Assembly (NCBI GenBank): GCA_002682825.1
Contig: NOKP01000004.1
Coordinates: 2,601,607-2,665,606 of the forward strand
From: Neonectria sp. B-13
Lineage: Eukaryota > Ascomycota > Sordariomycetes > Hypocreales > Nectriaceae
DNA: 64,000 nt
Direction of reading: 5' to 3'
A program made the position numbers and the translations under genes. Shown here piece after piece: positions 47,632 to 59,780 of the stretch. The notes beneath the pieces are model-generated. The model was not told where the DNA came from and did no database searches. It worked only from the letters and a program-made list of their open reading frames with translations. Position 1 is the first letter of the stretch, and each line of letters begins with the position of its first letter.

Positions 47632-48460
47632 ATGGCTCCTGTCGTCAACTTCATCTCTGGCAACGCCAACAAGTTGCGCGAGGTCAAGGCAATCCTCGAA
47701 CCCGAGATCGAAGTCCAGAGTCAAAACTTGGACCTCGAGGAAGTCCAGGGCACCCTCGAAGAGGTTACCGAGTCTAAATGCCGCAGGGCAGCCGAACTAG
47801 TAGGAGTTTACTGTCCACTGCTTCGATATCTTATTCACCATGGCCTAGGTCCAAGGCCCTGTCCTTGTTGAAGATACCTCGCTCTGTTACAACGCCCTCA
47901 AAGGGCTTCCTGGCCCGTACATGTGTGTTAACCAACAACGCCGAGAACCTATCGTTGCCCTGTATTTTGTCTACTGACGTATCTGGCCTTTGAAGCAAAT
48001 GGTTCATGACCTCTATCGGACACGAAGGTCTCAACAACCTTCTGGCTGCGTACACCGATAAATCCGCTGAGGCAGTCTGTACCTTTGGGTACTCCGCAGG
48101 GCCTGGCCACCAGCCCATTCTTTTCCAGGGCCGCTGCCCGGTACTTCTACGCAACCGTTCAACCTGAATTGGCTTTGACTGACGCTTCTTCCAGGGCACA
48201 ATTGTTCCCGCACGAGGACCCCCAGATTTCGGTGAGATCCTCAAAGGACTTCGTCTTCATTGACCAAAACTAACTGCTTGTGCCTAGGATGGGATGCTGT
48301 TTTCGAATACGAAGGCCAAACGTGCGGTTTCCTTCACTCAATCTGAACAGCACTGACATTTGATAGGTTTGCTGAGATGGAAAAGGCGGAGAAGAACAAG
48401 ATATCTCATCGCGGTCTCGCTCTGGCTAAGCTTCAGGCTTGGTTTAAGGAGCAACTTTGA
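47632..48460 (+). CDS. HAM1: Inosine triphosphate pyrophosphatase HAM1
   Basis: House-cleaning enzyme that hydrolyses ITP, dITP and XTP to monophosphates. Six exons (47632-47799, 47849-47922, 47996-48140, 48195-48231, 48288-48321, 48367-48460) give 183 residues. Landmarks: [20 protein letters not shown] at the N-terminus, [58 protein letters not shown] and the C-terminal [19 protein letters not shown]. Three donors are non-ideal (GTAGGA, GTACTT and GTGCGG), but in each case the conserved protein sequence fixes the junction. Exons four and five are 37 and 34 bases. The gene is easily truncated by automatic prediction. Confidence 0.93.
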
Positions 48461-48583
48461 GGAAAACAATGTGAAAAGACAGCCGCGATGCTGCTAGGAG
48501 GCGGCAACGCCATTCGTTAGGCTGTTATTATTGACACTTCGTCAGTGATTCTGTCGCGTGTGTAAAGGAACCAGAGAGCCTTA

Positions 48584-50330
48584 CTAGAGCACCTCAAACT
48601 CGCTGTACTTGCGGAGGTATTGTGCGTCTCGTCGATATGGCTGCAATGCCTGATCGACTGTCGACAGTTTGTGTCGAAAGGCTTTGCCCACTAGATGCCT
48701 GATCTTGGTAGAGTCATGGAAACTGGGGTCAAATACGAGAAGGTTAAGCTCGCCATCCATCTGTCTCTCGATGCCCACGATCGTCAAAGAGTGCCCTTGG
48801 GCACATGGTCAGCAAGTTGCAGTTCCTGGGCATTTTATTGTATTACCTGGGTGTTGAAGGTAGATTGGCGGAAGCCCAGTAAGATGAATTCTTGCTTCTA
48901 TGTCTTCCACTCCTCCTTGAAAGTACTGTTCGATACCTTCGAGTAGGAGTGTTTTTGCTTTGCCACGTTCCTTGTCCTTGAACGCCTGGACCGAGCATCT
49001 GCAACAACATCGACTTAGCTTTGGCGAAGGATTGTAGATAACAAAGTATCCTAACTTACGGTATTGACAAGCTACCGAAGACTGCTTGGGCCTGCTGGTT
49101 GTAAGCGTGGTACTGCCGAAGGCTGACAGAAGTGGTATACGGATGGTTACCTCTGGTGTGCCTATGTACTTTCGAGTTCCTTTGACGCCCCCAGTCTCTA
49201 CGCGGCCCTGGGTATTGAAGCCATTATCCCAAGCGTTTTCAATAAGATCCTGGATCTCAAAAATGGTTGGGAAGGTTGCGCCGAACAGTTCTGCTCCAGT
49301 TGATCTCGCACCGATGATGTGAGAAACGAGCATTTGAATGTTCCTGTACCCGCAGAAACCACCTGTGTCGCCTGTAGTTAGCAACATGCAACATGCAACA
49401 TGGGGGCCCTTCTCATTCCAACTTCGTATTTGTACCTTCTCGCCGCAACTTTGAGACGTGTTGTACTCGCGGGTGACATAGATATGCGTATTGGGTGGAA
49501 GGACTTTGCTCGAGAAGCTGGCCAAGGACGGGCATCACGCCTGATCACAAAGTATGAGCTTCATGTGGTTATGGAGCAGAGAGAATGGTGCCAATATCTC
49601 ACCATCGTTGATGACCTGGCCCTCCTGTTGGAGGAGGTCGACAAGCCACGGAGGCATCTGATGCTCGTGGGCGAAGCGACCCAACTCTGATTTCTATGCG
49701 ACATGCCGTCAGCCATGGAGAATTTGAGAGGAACTTGAAGACACGGACCCCTAGCCGGGCGGATCGTTGGCTTTGTTGGGCTAATTGGGCATCGCCCCGG
49801 GAAATCTGGTCACTCAGAGGCGGCTCAGTGGTGGGAAGCTTTTTTGCCTTGTGGCGAGTGCGATGACTGCTGTCATGGCTGTGTCGTGACTTTGGACCCC
49901 CGAAGAGAGCTTTCCATGCTTGAATAGTGCTGCTTTGTTTCTCACGCTGCCTCTTGTGAGTTGAATCCCGTACTGCCCTGTCAGGCTCCTTGAAAGCGGT
50001 TGCGGGACTTGCAGATGGTTGGTCTGAGGCGTCTGCCACATCGTCCCTGGCCTCAAGGTCGTGGAGCTCCATGTGATAAGCCAGCTCGTCCTGGGGGACC
50101 ATCTCACCGCAGCCATCCTGGGGGCATGGAACTGGCTCCTCGGCGACAGCGAAGGGTGGCTGGCCTTCGGGATGGAGCGTCTCGATGTGCTATAGAGGTC
50201 TTAGTTAGCCGGAAACCCCACGTCTTGTCTTGCGGGGGTTCATGCGCACTAGGAGAAGCTCGTATTCTCCCTCGCCAGCTTTGAGGCCACAGAACGGGCA
50301 CTTGGGAGTTGGCTCAGAGTAGTTGGCCAT
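48584..50330 (-). CDS. ZUFSP/Mug105-like C78 cysteine peptidase with N-terminal zinc finger
   Basis: Probable deubiquitinase: human ZUFSP (ZUP1) cleaves long Lys63 chains. Eight exons (50250-50330, 49749-50189, 49603-49693, 49436-49540, 49151-49362, 49060-49091, 48847-48998, 48584-48795) give 441 residues. The N-terminus is a ubiquitin-binding-type finger, KCPFCGLKAGEGEYELLLHI, with the second His in ETLHPE, split by intron 1; a second Cys/His finger follows (CPQDGCGEMVPQDELAYHM). The peptidase domain starts near LGRFAHEHQMPPWLVDLL. Catalytic Cys is in GGFCGYRNIQMLVSHI, His in GHSLTIVGIE and Asp in LLVFDPSFHD, the order of the C78 family. Intron 4 has two possible acceptors nine bases apart (49362 or 49371), differing by three residues. 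Its function in fungi is little known. Confidence 0.88.
49382..49402. repeat. Three CAACATG units in intron 4 of the ZUFSP-like gene
   Basis: Exact seven-base tandem repeat inside the intron, just ahead (on the minus strand) of the GCTAAC branch point and paired acceptors. Confidence 0.85.
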
Positions 50331-51612
50331 GGTAGATAAGCTGGTAGGCAGAGGGGATGTCCCCTGACTGAGTTCACAGGCTGGGTATATGGGCGAAGTC
50401 TGGGCTGAAGAAACACGAAACAAAATGTGGTATGAAGGAGAGAAATAAAGAGTGACAGTCGGTACAGTTTATCCAGCGGGTGAAGAATGTTGGGGAAATG
50501 AAGGAGGGAAGAGTAGCAGGAAGCCTCAAAGTGTCAATGCCCGATGTTGGACGTGGTGGTGAGGCGTGTGACTTGCGGCTTAGACACCAGTGCACGTACA
50601 CCTCTGACAGCCATGAGCGGTACTTCGTACATCCCTGCATCTTGTCACTGCGCAATACTGGCCAATAGGTGCACCTTGTGAGGTAGACACAAAGAAAGGC
50701 AAACAATTACAATGTCCCCTTGAAGCTATGACGAAAGAGCGACAGATGATGAAGTTGGGGCCGCCTATACAAGCAACCTGGTTGAGTTCCAACCCCTTCA
50801 GAGGTGACCACCTTCTGTTTTGAAAGCTGGTCCCAGGTAAAGACCGTAAGCGCACGAGGCAGGTACGTTGGTATGAAAACGAATGCTGATCCACACCGGG
50901 CCAGCCGCTGCCGAACCAGGGTCTCGGTTCCCATGCAGATAACGGGGCGGCTCCCCGTGCGCGGTGCGCCTGTATCCAAGTCCATGCAGCCATCGAGGAT
51001 TCGAGTCACCGATTACGGGACCGGCCGCTAAACTGGGTTAGGCCCGGCAGCTCCTGTGCGTAGACCAACCTAGTACATTCACATGATGATTCCATGGATC
51101 TTTGCAGGGTCAGAGCTGGGCCCTGTGCAGCCTTCGCTGGATGTCCCTATTCCAACACGCACCGAGATTTCCCGGCCCGGGTTGTTGGTGATGCCGGCAC
51201 CCCAAGGAATCAATCGAGCCGGGGTGGGCTGTCACGGTGGTGGATGAGCCGTAGCAATTCTCAATACGCCAGTCTTGATACGAATACACTGTACGTAAGG
51301 GACTTGGTCACACAAAATGCACGAACACTCTCGGTCGGAAAGCCGAAGTGACTCAGAGTGTCAGGTTGTGGTTGTGGTTGTGGTTGTGGTTACTACAAGT
51401 CAAACGTATATTCTAGACGATAAGTAGGCAAGGCGGAAAGTCGGCAAAGTACTCCAGACAAACAAACAGATTAAACCTCATCCTGCGCCTGTGGGCGAGA
51501 CCGTCCTTGCCCTCTGGTGCCCTGGTACCCTGGTGCCCGTCCTCAGTCCTCTGGGCGACGACTCTCCAGTTATGTGCCCTCAGCCTGGCAAGGCCAAGTC
51601 CGTCGTGGATTC
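50331..51612. other. Intergenic region between Rheb and the ZUFSP-like gene
   Basis: About 1.3 kb upstream of the ZUFSP-like gene and downstream of Rheb, both on the minus strand. Contains a GGTTGT tandem repeat (51364-51391). No gene supported. Confidence 0.5.
51364..51391. repeat. GGTTGT tandem repeat, four units plus GGTT
   Basis: Exact hexanucleotide repeat located 220 bases downstream of the Rheb stop codon. Confidence 0.9.
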
Positions 51613-52357
51613 CTACATGAGGTGGCAATTGCCCTTCTCCGGGGCCTCGCCGGGGTTCTGCGACTTCTCGATCTGGGCAATCAGCAGCTCAAAGGCCTTG
51701 CTGACGTTCTCGTTGTATCGCGCACTCGCTTCGGTCCAGCCGCACTGGATCTTTTCCGACACCTTTTGGCCGTCCTCCGGGGTGACCTGGCGCTGTTCGG
51801 GACGGAGATCGCTCTTGTTGCCGACGATGACGATGGGGACTGACTCGGTGCCCTTTGGAGGCGAAGGTACATGATGTTAGCAATACCGCCCTCTCGGTTT
51901 TCCATGTAAAGTCTCGGCAATGGAAGTACTCACCAGATGGCTAAGAATCTTTTCGCGGATGACCTGCACCATTTCAAACGAGGGCAGCGACGACACAGAA
52001 TACACTAGCATGTATCCATGTATGCCAATGAAATGCTTCGAGTTGAGGATGCTGTACTCGTCCTGTCCGGCCGTGTCGACAATCTCGGTTGCGTAGTCCT
52101 GCCCCTTGTACCGAATTGTCTTGCTAAACGTGTTCTCGATTGTCGGGTAGTAGCTGTCGACGAAATGTCCGTCGACAAACCGCACGGCTAAGGACGATTT
52201 GCCTATCGCGGGTCAACTTCTGTTCCGTGGCCAATTCAGGTTCATCGTCGCATGCCTTGCACCTGTTGGGGAAGAGCGAGTGTTGCATTGGGGAGGAAAA
52301 CGTACCAACAGACCGGCTACCGACGATGGCGACCTTTCTCTGCTTCGGGGACGGCAT
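51613..52357 (-). CDS. rhb1: Rheb small GTPase
   Basis: Ras-family GTPase that activates TOR complex 1 in many eukaryotes. Three exons (52306-52357, 51934-52202, 51613-51852) give 186 residues. The P-loop is VAIVGSRSVGKSSLAVRF, with Arg at the position equivalent to Ras Gly12, a Rheb hallmark. The effector loop is YPTIENTFSK, G3 is DTAGQDEY, G4 is VGNKSDL and G5 is TEASARYNE. The C-terminus ends CHLM, a CaaX box for farnesylation. The first intron (GTACGT donor) splits the P-loop Gly codon, so a gene call from one exon loses the nucleotide site. Confidence 0.96.
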
Positions 52358-53230
52358 TGTGTATTAAGCGACTGCGACGGCGCAATCACAGCAGGGGAAC
52401 AAAGGGAGAGGCAAGCGAAGATGTTTCGACAGACCCGACAGTTGTCGAAAGGGGAGGACACAACGCCGAGGTGTGCTATACGCGTGTATCGTGTGGGAGG
52501 ATTAGTCTATGCGGTATGTCGTCGTCTGCCGTCTGCCGGATGCTGCAATGCCAGCTGTATGTTGTGTAGATATATACTGTCTGATGTTCTGCTGGGATGG
52601 CGCTGGTGCTGATGCTACTACTATGTAGGTGCAGCAAGGCGGCAGCCAGAGAGCCATGTGCGACTCCGGGATTGCCTTTTGCCCCCACCGGGTCCCCTCC
52701 ATCCATCGCCCCTCCCCTCCTCCTCCTCCTCCTCCTCCTCCTCCGCTTGCATCATCATCTTGCGGGTGGTTCCTAAAACCGCCCAGGGTGCCAGTGCTTG
52801 CCAGCTTGGTGGCGCTGCCCCACCATCGCTGGAATACCTACGGTATGTCTATAGGCATAACGAGATCCGCATTTGTACGCCTGGCCCGTGAGCCGGTATG
52901 CATGTAGGAAGTGACCGGGTTTCTGCCAAGGAAAACAGTACTAGGAGGAGTTGACGAATGCTTTGATTGTTGCTTGATCCCGTTGGTCACTCACTGGTCA
53001 AAGGAACGAGTCCGACTCGTTGTGTTGCTGGCTGGTGCGTTGACCAACAACATGGCAATTACGACATGCTTCGCTTCTCGTCTTCACCGTCTTCTGCTAC
53101 CTTTAATTAAATGGCCGCCCTCATCTCCGAACTGATCCAACATGCCACGGCACAGCTCCATGTCACACAATCATCGTCATTATCAACGACATACAAGTTC
53201 AGGTATCAAACAGGTTTTCTAGGCTTTCCG
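52358..53230 (-). promoter_or_regulatory. Rheb promoter region and WAPL 3' side
   Basis: About 870 bases. Includes a (CCT)9 tract at 52716-52744. No supported gene; Rheb promoter elements are expected in the 52358-52700 part. Confidence 0.45.
52716..52744. repeat. (CCT)9 trinucleotide tract
   Basis: Nine exact CCT units plus CC, about 360 bases upstream of the Rheb start. Confidence 0.9.
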
Positions 53231-55667
53231 TCACCCCGGCATCCGCCGCATCCGCTGAAGTTCGTTGACCAGTCCCTCGAGCTCGTGCACCTTACTATCC
53301 ACAGATCTATACATACCAATAAACTCTAGAATCGACCCTATCAGCCCGGAGACCCCTTCTCCACCAGTCCGCTCAGCCAACCGTCGCCGCACCGATCCCA
53401 CTAGAGACAAGTAACCAAGGAGGACGGCGAGATACCCAACCGCCACGCTGAGTTGTGATTTTTCCACCGAGTCGGCCTGCCGTCTTGTCAGCGTCTGCGT
53501 CATCTTTATGCTTCCATGCGTATTGTATCGATTCACTTACCTCGCTTGTGGAAGCCTTGTTTTGCTCGTAGAGAGTCAACAAGCTCTCCAGAGACCCATC
53601 GTCCACGTTCTCTCGTGCAGGCGGACAGTGCTCTAGGATGTTGATCATAACACCCAGTATCAGCAGTAACCCGTCGTACGACTCGCTGCGTAAGCTACGG
53701 TTGCTGACCGCCTCCTGTGCTGACTTGAAACCCGCGCAGATGCGGCTTGACAGTCGCGAGAGCAAATTCCTGTTGTTCAGCCCCGCCGCTCCCTGCGCCG
53801 TGTTCGACGTGTTGATGGCGAGCTTAATTATCGTGGACTGCATGCCAGTGGGCTTCTCTGACCATTTATCCAGAGCATTTGATAAGAACTGTGCAATCTT
53901 GGGCGTCTGTTGCAGGATCCAGGAGACCTCATCATCGTTGTCCATGGTCAGTGTAGACTGTGTCTCCAGAATCGACACCACGAGAGCAAATACTGCATCC
54001 TGACCTGCATCGGCATCCGTGTAATGATCCATGATGGCAGTGAGGTCACGCTTTGTGTCCTTGACTACCCCTGCAGAGTATCCCGGATCCACGCGTCGAC
54101 ACAAGATATTCAGCAGCTGTAGGCCCAGGGTTTGCGGGGAGAGTTCCTCAAGACGACGGCCTTGCCAAATATCCATGCGCATCATAATTGTCTTCACCTC
54201 GCCCAAAGACCTCTTGGTAGCCCCTGAGAGCCTCATCTTCTTCTGAGAGGCCAACGCGTCAATGTCTTCGGGTATACGAAGAAGGAGACCTAGCATCTTC
54301 CCGAGTCCGTCTTCAGCCAGCTGACGAAGGAGATGTGCGGCAGGGTTGAAGTTCAAAAATGTGACGAGTATGGACGTCAGTGCGAATCCACTGACCACAT
54401 CCACCTCCTGGCCAACATCTATGGCCACCTTGTCACGGGTGGCATGGTCGCGGAATTGGCTGATAAAGTCTTTGCGCTGTAACTTTTGGGCCAGTTCCAG
54501 CAATGCATTCCTCCTCAAAGATGAAAGGCCACTACTCGGCGTTCCAATCCTAGCAAGGAGGTCCTCCATCTCGTCAGCAAAGCGATTGTTTGCTCCGGCT
54601 CGTCGTAGCTCGTGAACACTTTTGATTGCGGGTCGAATATCCCCATCTAGATCAACGTCGTCATCGCCGAACGAGAAGGGATCGGGCTGGGAAAGCTCCG
54701 GGGGGGTCGCTAGCAATGCATCTAACTCGTCTTCACAGCTACCCATGCCAGAATCGACCGTCTTCTGTGAGTCATTGAGTATAGTGCGGGTCTCGCCGTA
54801 GGTGTACTTAACCCTCTTGCCTTGCAGAATCACACCAGGACGAGCTTTTGGCCGTGAGATTGAGTCGTCTCGGGCCAGTGTTGGGGGCTGTTGTGAGGGA
54901 GTTCCCGGTCCGCTAAAGAGAGACAACTGTGTGAGTCCTTCATCTTCTAGCGATGAATCAGACTCTGGGCTGTTGGATCTCTGGGCGGCGAGAGCGTCAA
55001 TCAGGCGAGGGCGACGGGTTTGTGAGCTTGTTCCACGATCGCCGTGGTCTCTCGTCCTCGGTGGCGGGCCCGGGCGATCTCTACTGCCTGATAGATCGGT
55101 TGCGACACTATCAAGAGGGCGGATTCGGTTGTTTGTACTTCTGGAGCTGTCCTTCGTTGTGGTTGTTCGTCTCGGAGGCTCAGAGCTACTGCTAGCGCCA
55201 CTCTTCAAAGATCCGACCGGTCGAGGTCGCGGCACTGATGAAGGAGGCTTTGGTCGTCTTTGTGGCGACGGAGCTGCTGGAATGTCGTAAATTGCGTCGG
55301 AAGGGGCCGCTTGGGGGCGCTTCCGTTTTCTCGTGGTCGCGTCGTCTCGCGATTCGGTATTATGTTCATATGCAAGCCCTGGGCGATTACGGCCATGCTG
55401 GGCGGCTGAGCGATCGCTGGTGGATGGCCTCGGCGATGGATCGGGAGGCGGTGCTGGGCCACGTGGTTTCGACGGCCTTGCGACATCTTCGATGGCAACA
55501 GCGGCGGCGGCAGCAGCAGAGGGGCGATCTGACGATGAAGCAATGGATTCGGCAGCTCGCAGTGGGATCGGGTCGCGTAGGTGTCGCTTGCGCGATGCCT
55601 TTCCGTATGTGACGAGCTTTTTTTGTGCAGGCATGGCTGAACCGGTTCGTGATGCCATCGCGACCAT
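53231..55667 (-). CDS. wpl1: Cohesin release factor WAPL
   Basis: Opens the cohesin ring together with Pds5. Two exons (53541-55667, 53231-53476) give 790 residues. The first ~270 residues are basic and disordered. The conserved part begins with KRVKYTYGETRTILNDSQ and SVHELRRAGANNRFADEMED, then the helical Wapl domain (ALTSILVTFLNFNPAAHLLR, LGLQLLNILCRRVDPGYSAG, DGLLLILGVMINILEHCPPA). The second exon adds the conserved last helices, ADSVEKSQLSVAVGYLAVLL to ELQRMRRMPG. The intron has a GTAAGT donor and a GCTGACAAG branch before GGCAG. The start could also be the Met at 55658 or 55634; no sequence evidence separates them. The unspliced frame runs on to 53373 with an unrelated tail and should not be taken as the C-terminus. 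Confidence 0.9.
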
Positions 55668-56705
55668 GCCCTAGGGAAAGCCGGCAACGGGATATCAGGT
55701 CTCGTCCATAGATGAGCGAAACGTTGGCGTCGAGCGAGGGGGCGAAGATTGCTAGGTCGCCGAGGAGAATCAAAAGGGCCCAAGCCTAAGGCACGCGTGG
55801 TGGTGCAATTCGATGCAAGGAGGGGAGATTGAGGCTCTGATGGCGATGTTTGGAGGTGGCTGGCCCGTGTCAGACGAATCTGCGGTTGATGTTGCGTGCG
55901 GCTCTGGCACCTCCAGGTCGGTCAGCGTGTAACGGTGCCCGCCCTGTGACAAGTTGCGAGATGCCCCCACTAACAAGCAGTCGCACTGGCCACAGCTTTG
56001 CTGTGAACAGAAGTGGTGCAACCTTAGGGGGACGAGCACCCACACTCTAATTGAAGCCGGGGGCGGAGGAGACCTTAGGGTCGGTACTCTCTGGTAGGGT
56101 ACGAATAGGCCGGAGACGGGTCTTGACATCCAGGCACTCACTCAATCAGTGTCTTCAGCACCTTAGCCTGGCGTCTAACAACCTGCCTACCTAGGACGAA
56201 TGGACATCTAGGTGCCTGGGCATTGTGTCCTGTGCGCCAAACATGGGCGGAGTCTTCTTCCTCAGGTCGCCGAGGTGGTCTGCCGTATCTGGTTGTTATC
56301 AGAGTGGAATGCGCGGTGGGCTCCGGGCGCTCTGGATGCTGCTACTGCTGGAAGCCCCCGCGCCGCAGGCATTGTCCTCCACCCCCCCCCGTTTCTCGCA
56401 TATGCATGAGCCTCGATAAAGAGCAGAGTTCCGGCTGAAGCTCCATGAGCTCGCTGTCAAGGCTTATGCTCATGTTGATACTGGTTTTCTCCTCTCTCCG
56501 CACTACTTCCGTTTTCTGCTGCTCTGCGATAGCCTTCAACCCTATCTCGCTGTTCTGGCCTTGAATTGCTGTCCCCAAATCTGACCCTGAACTTTTGACA
56601 TAGTAGCTCGACACTGTACCGAGACCGCCTCCCTCCCTCCTCCCTCCTCTGCCTTTACAACCAGACCTGCTGTCTCCATCATCAGGTTATACCCTACTCG
56701 CCACC
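55668..56705. promoter_or_regulatory. Divergent promoter region between WAPL and uracil phosphoribosyltransferase
   Basis: About 1 kb, no supported gene. The 100 bases before 56706 are C/T-rich, with CCTCCCTCCTCCCTCC-type tracts, and likely form the leader. Confidence 0.45.
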
Positions 56706-57674
<969 letters not shown>

Positions 57675-57789
57675 TGCAGAAGCCGCCGTGGTGGTCATGT
57701 CCTAGTCCATATCGTGAGGGTAGAAGCGCGCAGCGTCGGGCACCGGTTGGAACAAGCATTGGATTTGAAACAGCAGTTCAAAGCAACCT

Positions 57790-58364
57790 TCAATATTCAT
57801 CGTCATCTGCCCCAACTCCATCACCATCATATGACCGTCTATCGTCGTCGTCGTTGTCGTCAGCTGTAGTTCGGCCGCCCACCGCACGTCCGGACGCGGC
57901 TGTTCGGGAGGTGCCACCATAGCCAGCCCCCGCATTGTCCTCCTTAGCCACCGCATCTAGTGAGAATAATTAGTGTCTAAACCTATGCGCGAGGAGTAGC
58001 AAGTCCCGAGGCATACCAGCTGCATCAACCCACTCGCCATAAACATCCACCGCGGCGGACAGATCTAGCTAGGTGTCAGTCGGAACGAGTATGCGCGTGA
58101 GGCCTGAAACGGGGCGGTTCGCACAGTTGACAGCGCATTGAAACTTTTGGCCACAGATCCGGCAATCTAGCTGTCCAACGCCGGCTTTCTTGTCGAGTTT
58201 GACCGTGACGGACTTCTCGTGGTTGCAGAAGAGGCATGTGAAGGTGGTTGGCAACGGGTCGGCCTGCGATCGCAAAGCGTCAGTGTGAGCGCGCAAGACG
58301 TATGGACACTTCAACGAACCCTCTTCGGGCCCATAGGCTTGGAAGATGACTTGCGCTTGCCCAT
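57790..58364 (-). CDS. ELF1: Transcription elongation factor ELF1
   Basis: Zinc-ribbon factor associated with elongating RNA polymerase II. Four exons (58320-58364, 58125-58263, 58017-58064, 57790-57956) give 132 residues. The first exon encodes MGKRKSSSKPMGPKR. The zinc ribbon is in exon two: CLFCNHEKSVTVKLDKKAG and CRICGQKFQC, giving two CxxC pairs. Splicing at TGTGCG..GCTAG restores AVNYLSAAVDVYGEWVDAA, the conserved continuation; the last exon gives the acidic, Gly-rich tail ending DDDEY. The acceptor of exon three lies in a CTAGCTAG direct repeat, and only the second AG keeps the frame. Read without splicing, the protein stops soon after the ribbon. Confidence 0.94.
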
Positions 58365-59780
58365 GGTGACGTCGGCAGATTGATGCGCCGCAAATCCAAG
58401 AATTTGACTGCGATATCGTGCTGATGTCAAGCTTTGGCTGTCCAGTGGAGCAAACACGCGCCCAGGGTGGTGCGCCTTATCTTATCGACATGGATGCCAC
58501 TTTTCAGTGCACGTGCTCACTGCCGTGTGCTTCTTTCCTGGAGGTGAAGGTACCGCTTCCAGATCCTTCGTACCGCTCGCAGTTGCGCTCGCTACTAGTG
58601 TATGCATCAAGCGGGGGAGGCGCCGAGCCCCGTCCAGCCGCCGGCGAGCTCCGAGTAACCTAACTGCCTACCGCGCCCCGCCCGATGGCTGCAGGCTTGG
58701 GACTAACAAACAGCTTGAGAGGCGCGCCGCCTAGGTAGGCAGCTGATCGAGTCTAGATGGACTATGACAGGAGGCGCCATAGAGTCCAGTTCGGCCTCTA
58801 AAAGTGGGAGTCAAATCCGAAGCCGAACCTTGGCAGAGGAGGTTTGAAGTCAATTTCCGTCGACGGCCAATGGGAAACCCCTCGTTACTGTACTCTGAGC
58901 TAGGAGGCGGTTCTCCGAATAAATGCCGTATGCAATTCTTTGCAAATCACAAACCGTGGCCCAGAATGTGAACGGCGCCTCATGCTGAGATAAGGCCGGT
59001 AATCGGTCCCAGCGTGCTGCAGGGGGGACCGCGATTTGGCGGGGTAGCTCCGCCCGTAGTGGGGGCGAGGCTTGGAAGCTCAGCATCCCGCCTTTCCGGT
59101 TATCATGTGGTTTCTTATCGTGTTGTGTTGGTAGGTAGGTAGATAGAGGTAGAGCTTCTGACGGGATACTTGGCTTTTGGTCCTATCTTTTGGTTCTAAG
59201 AGCTCCCGCGCTTTCCGAGTTTAGGAAGCTGCCTAAGGTGGCAATCAAAGAATAGTCTCTCTGTACCTGAATTTGAATGCTTTGAGGAGGACAGTTGGCC
59301 TGCCGTGGAAGTACGCTGGTGTCGCTCTCCAACTATCGGGGCCAAGAGTAGTACATTACATCAGGACTTCATGATGGTGGTACTGCGTTAGGCATGCCTC
59401 CGGTAGGCGGCGACTGGCCCCGGTAGGGGAGCTATCCACGGTCAGGACCTAGGTCGGTGTGTGTTCCCGCGTGATCCATACGTCGATTGGTGAGGTAAGG
59501 CTGGTTTCAGGGAACGGAAGGTACATGGAGGTACGGCCTACCTCATGTCGTCGACCGCTCTTCCATCTCGTCAGCTTTGTCCCTTTTCTTTTTCTTCTCT
59601 CCTCCCTTTCTCTTTTCTAAACCGTATTCCTACCTCCTTTGTTCATTCGCCGTTGAGCATTTATATCATTCGTTCACCCGCGTCGCTATCTTCCTGCCTC
59701 CAAACACCCCCTCTACCCTTCTATAACTTACTGTGAATAGCCTCCCACCGCTAGCCCACTGCGACCAGCCACGCCTCGCC
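58365..59780. promoter_or_regulatory. Divergent promoter region between ELF1 and URC1
   Basis: About 1.4 kb with no supported gene. The last 250 bases before 59781 are T/C-rich (TTTTCTTTTTCTTCTCTCC) and suit a leader. A GATA-like or uracil-responsive site could lie here, but I cannot show one. Confidence 0.45.

Noticed and set aside
50985..51025. Possible tRNA B-box-like string (GGATTCGAGTC)
   Set aside because: No matching A-box or cloverleaf pairing could be built upstream.
53373..53540. Apparent C-terminal tail of WAPL by reading straight through
   Set aside because: The sequence contains a good intron, and the spliced frame gives the conserved Wapl C-terminus instead.
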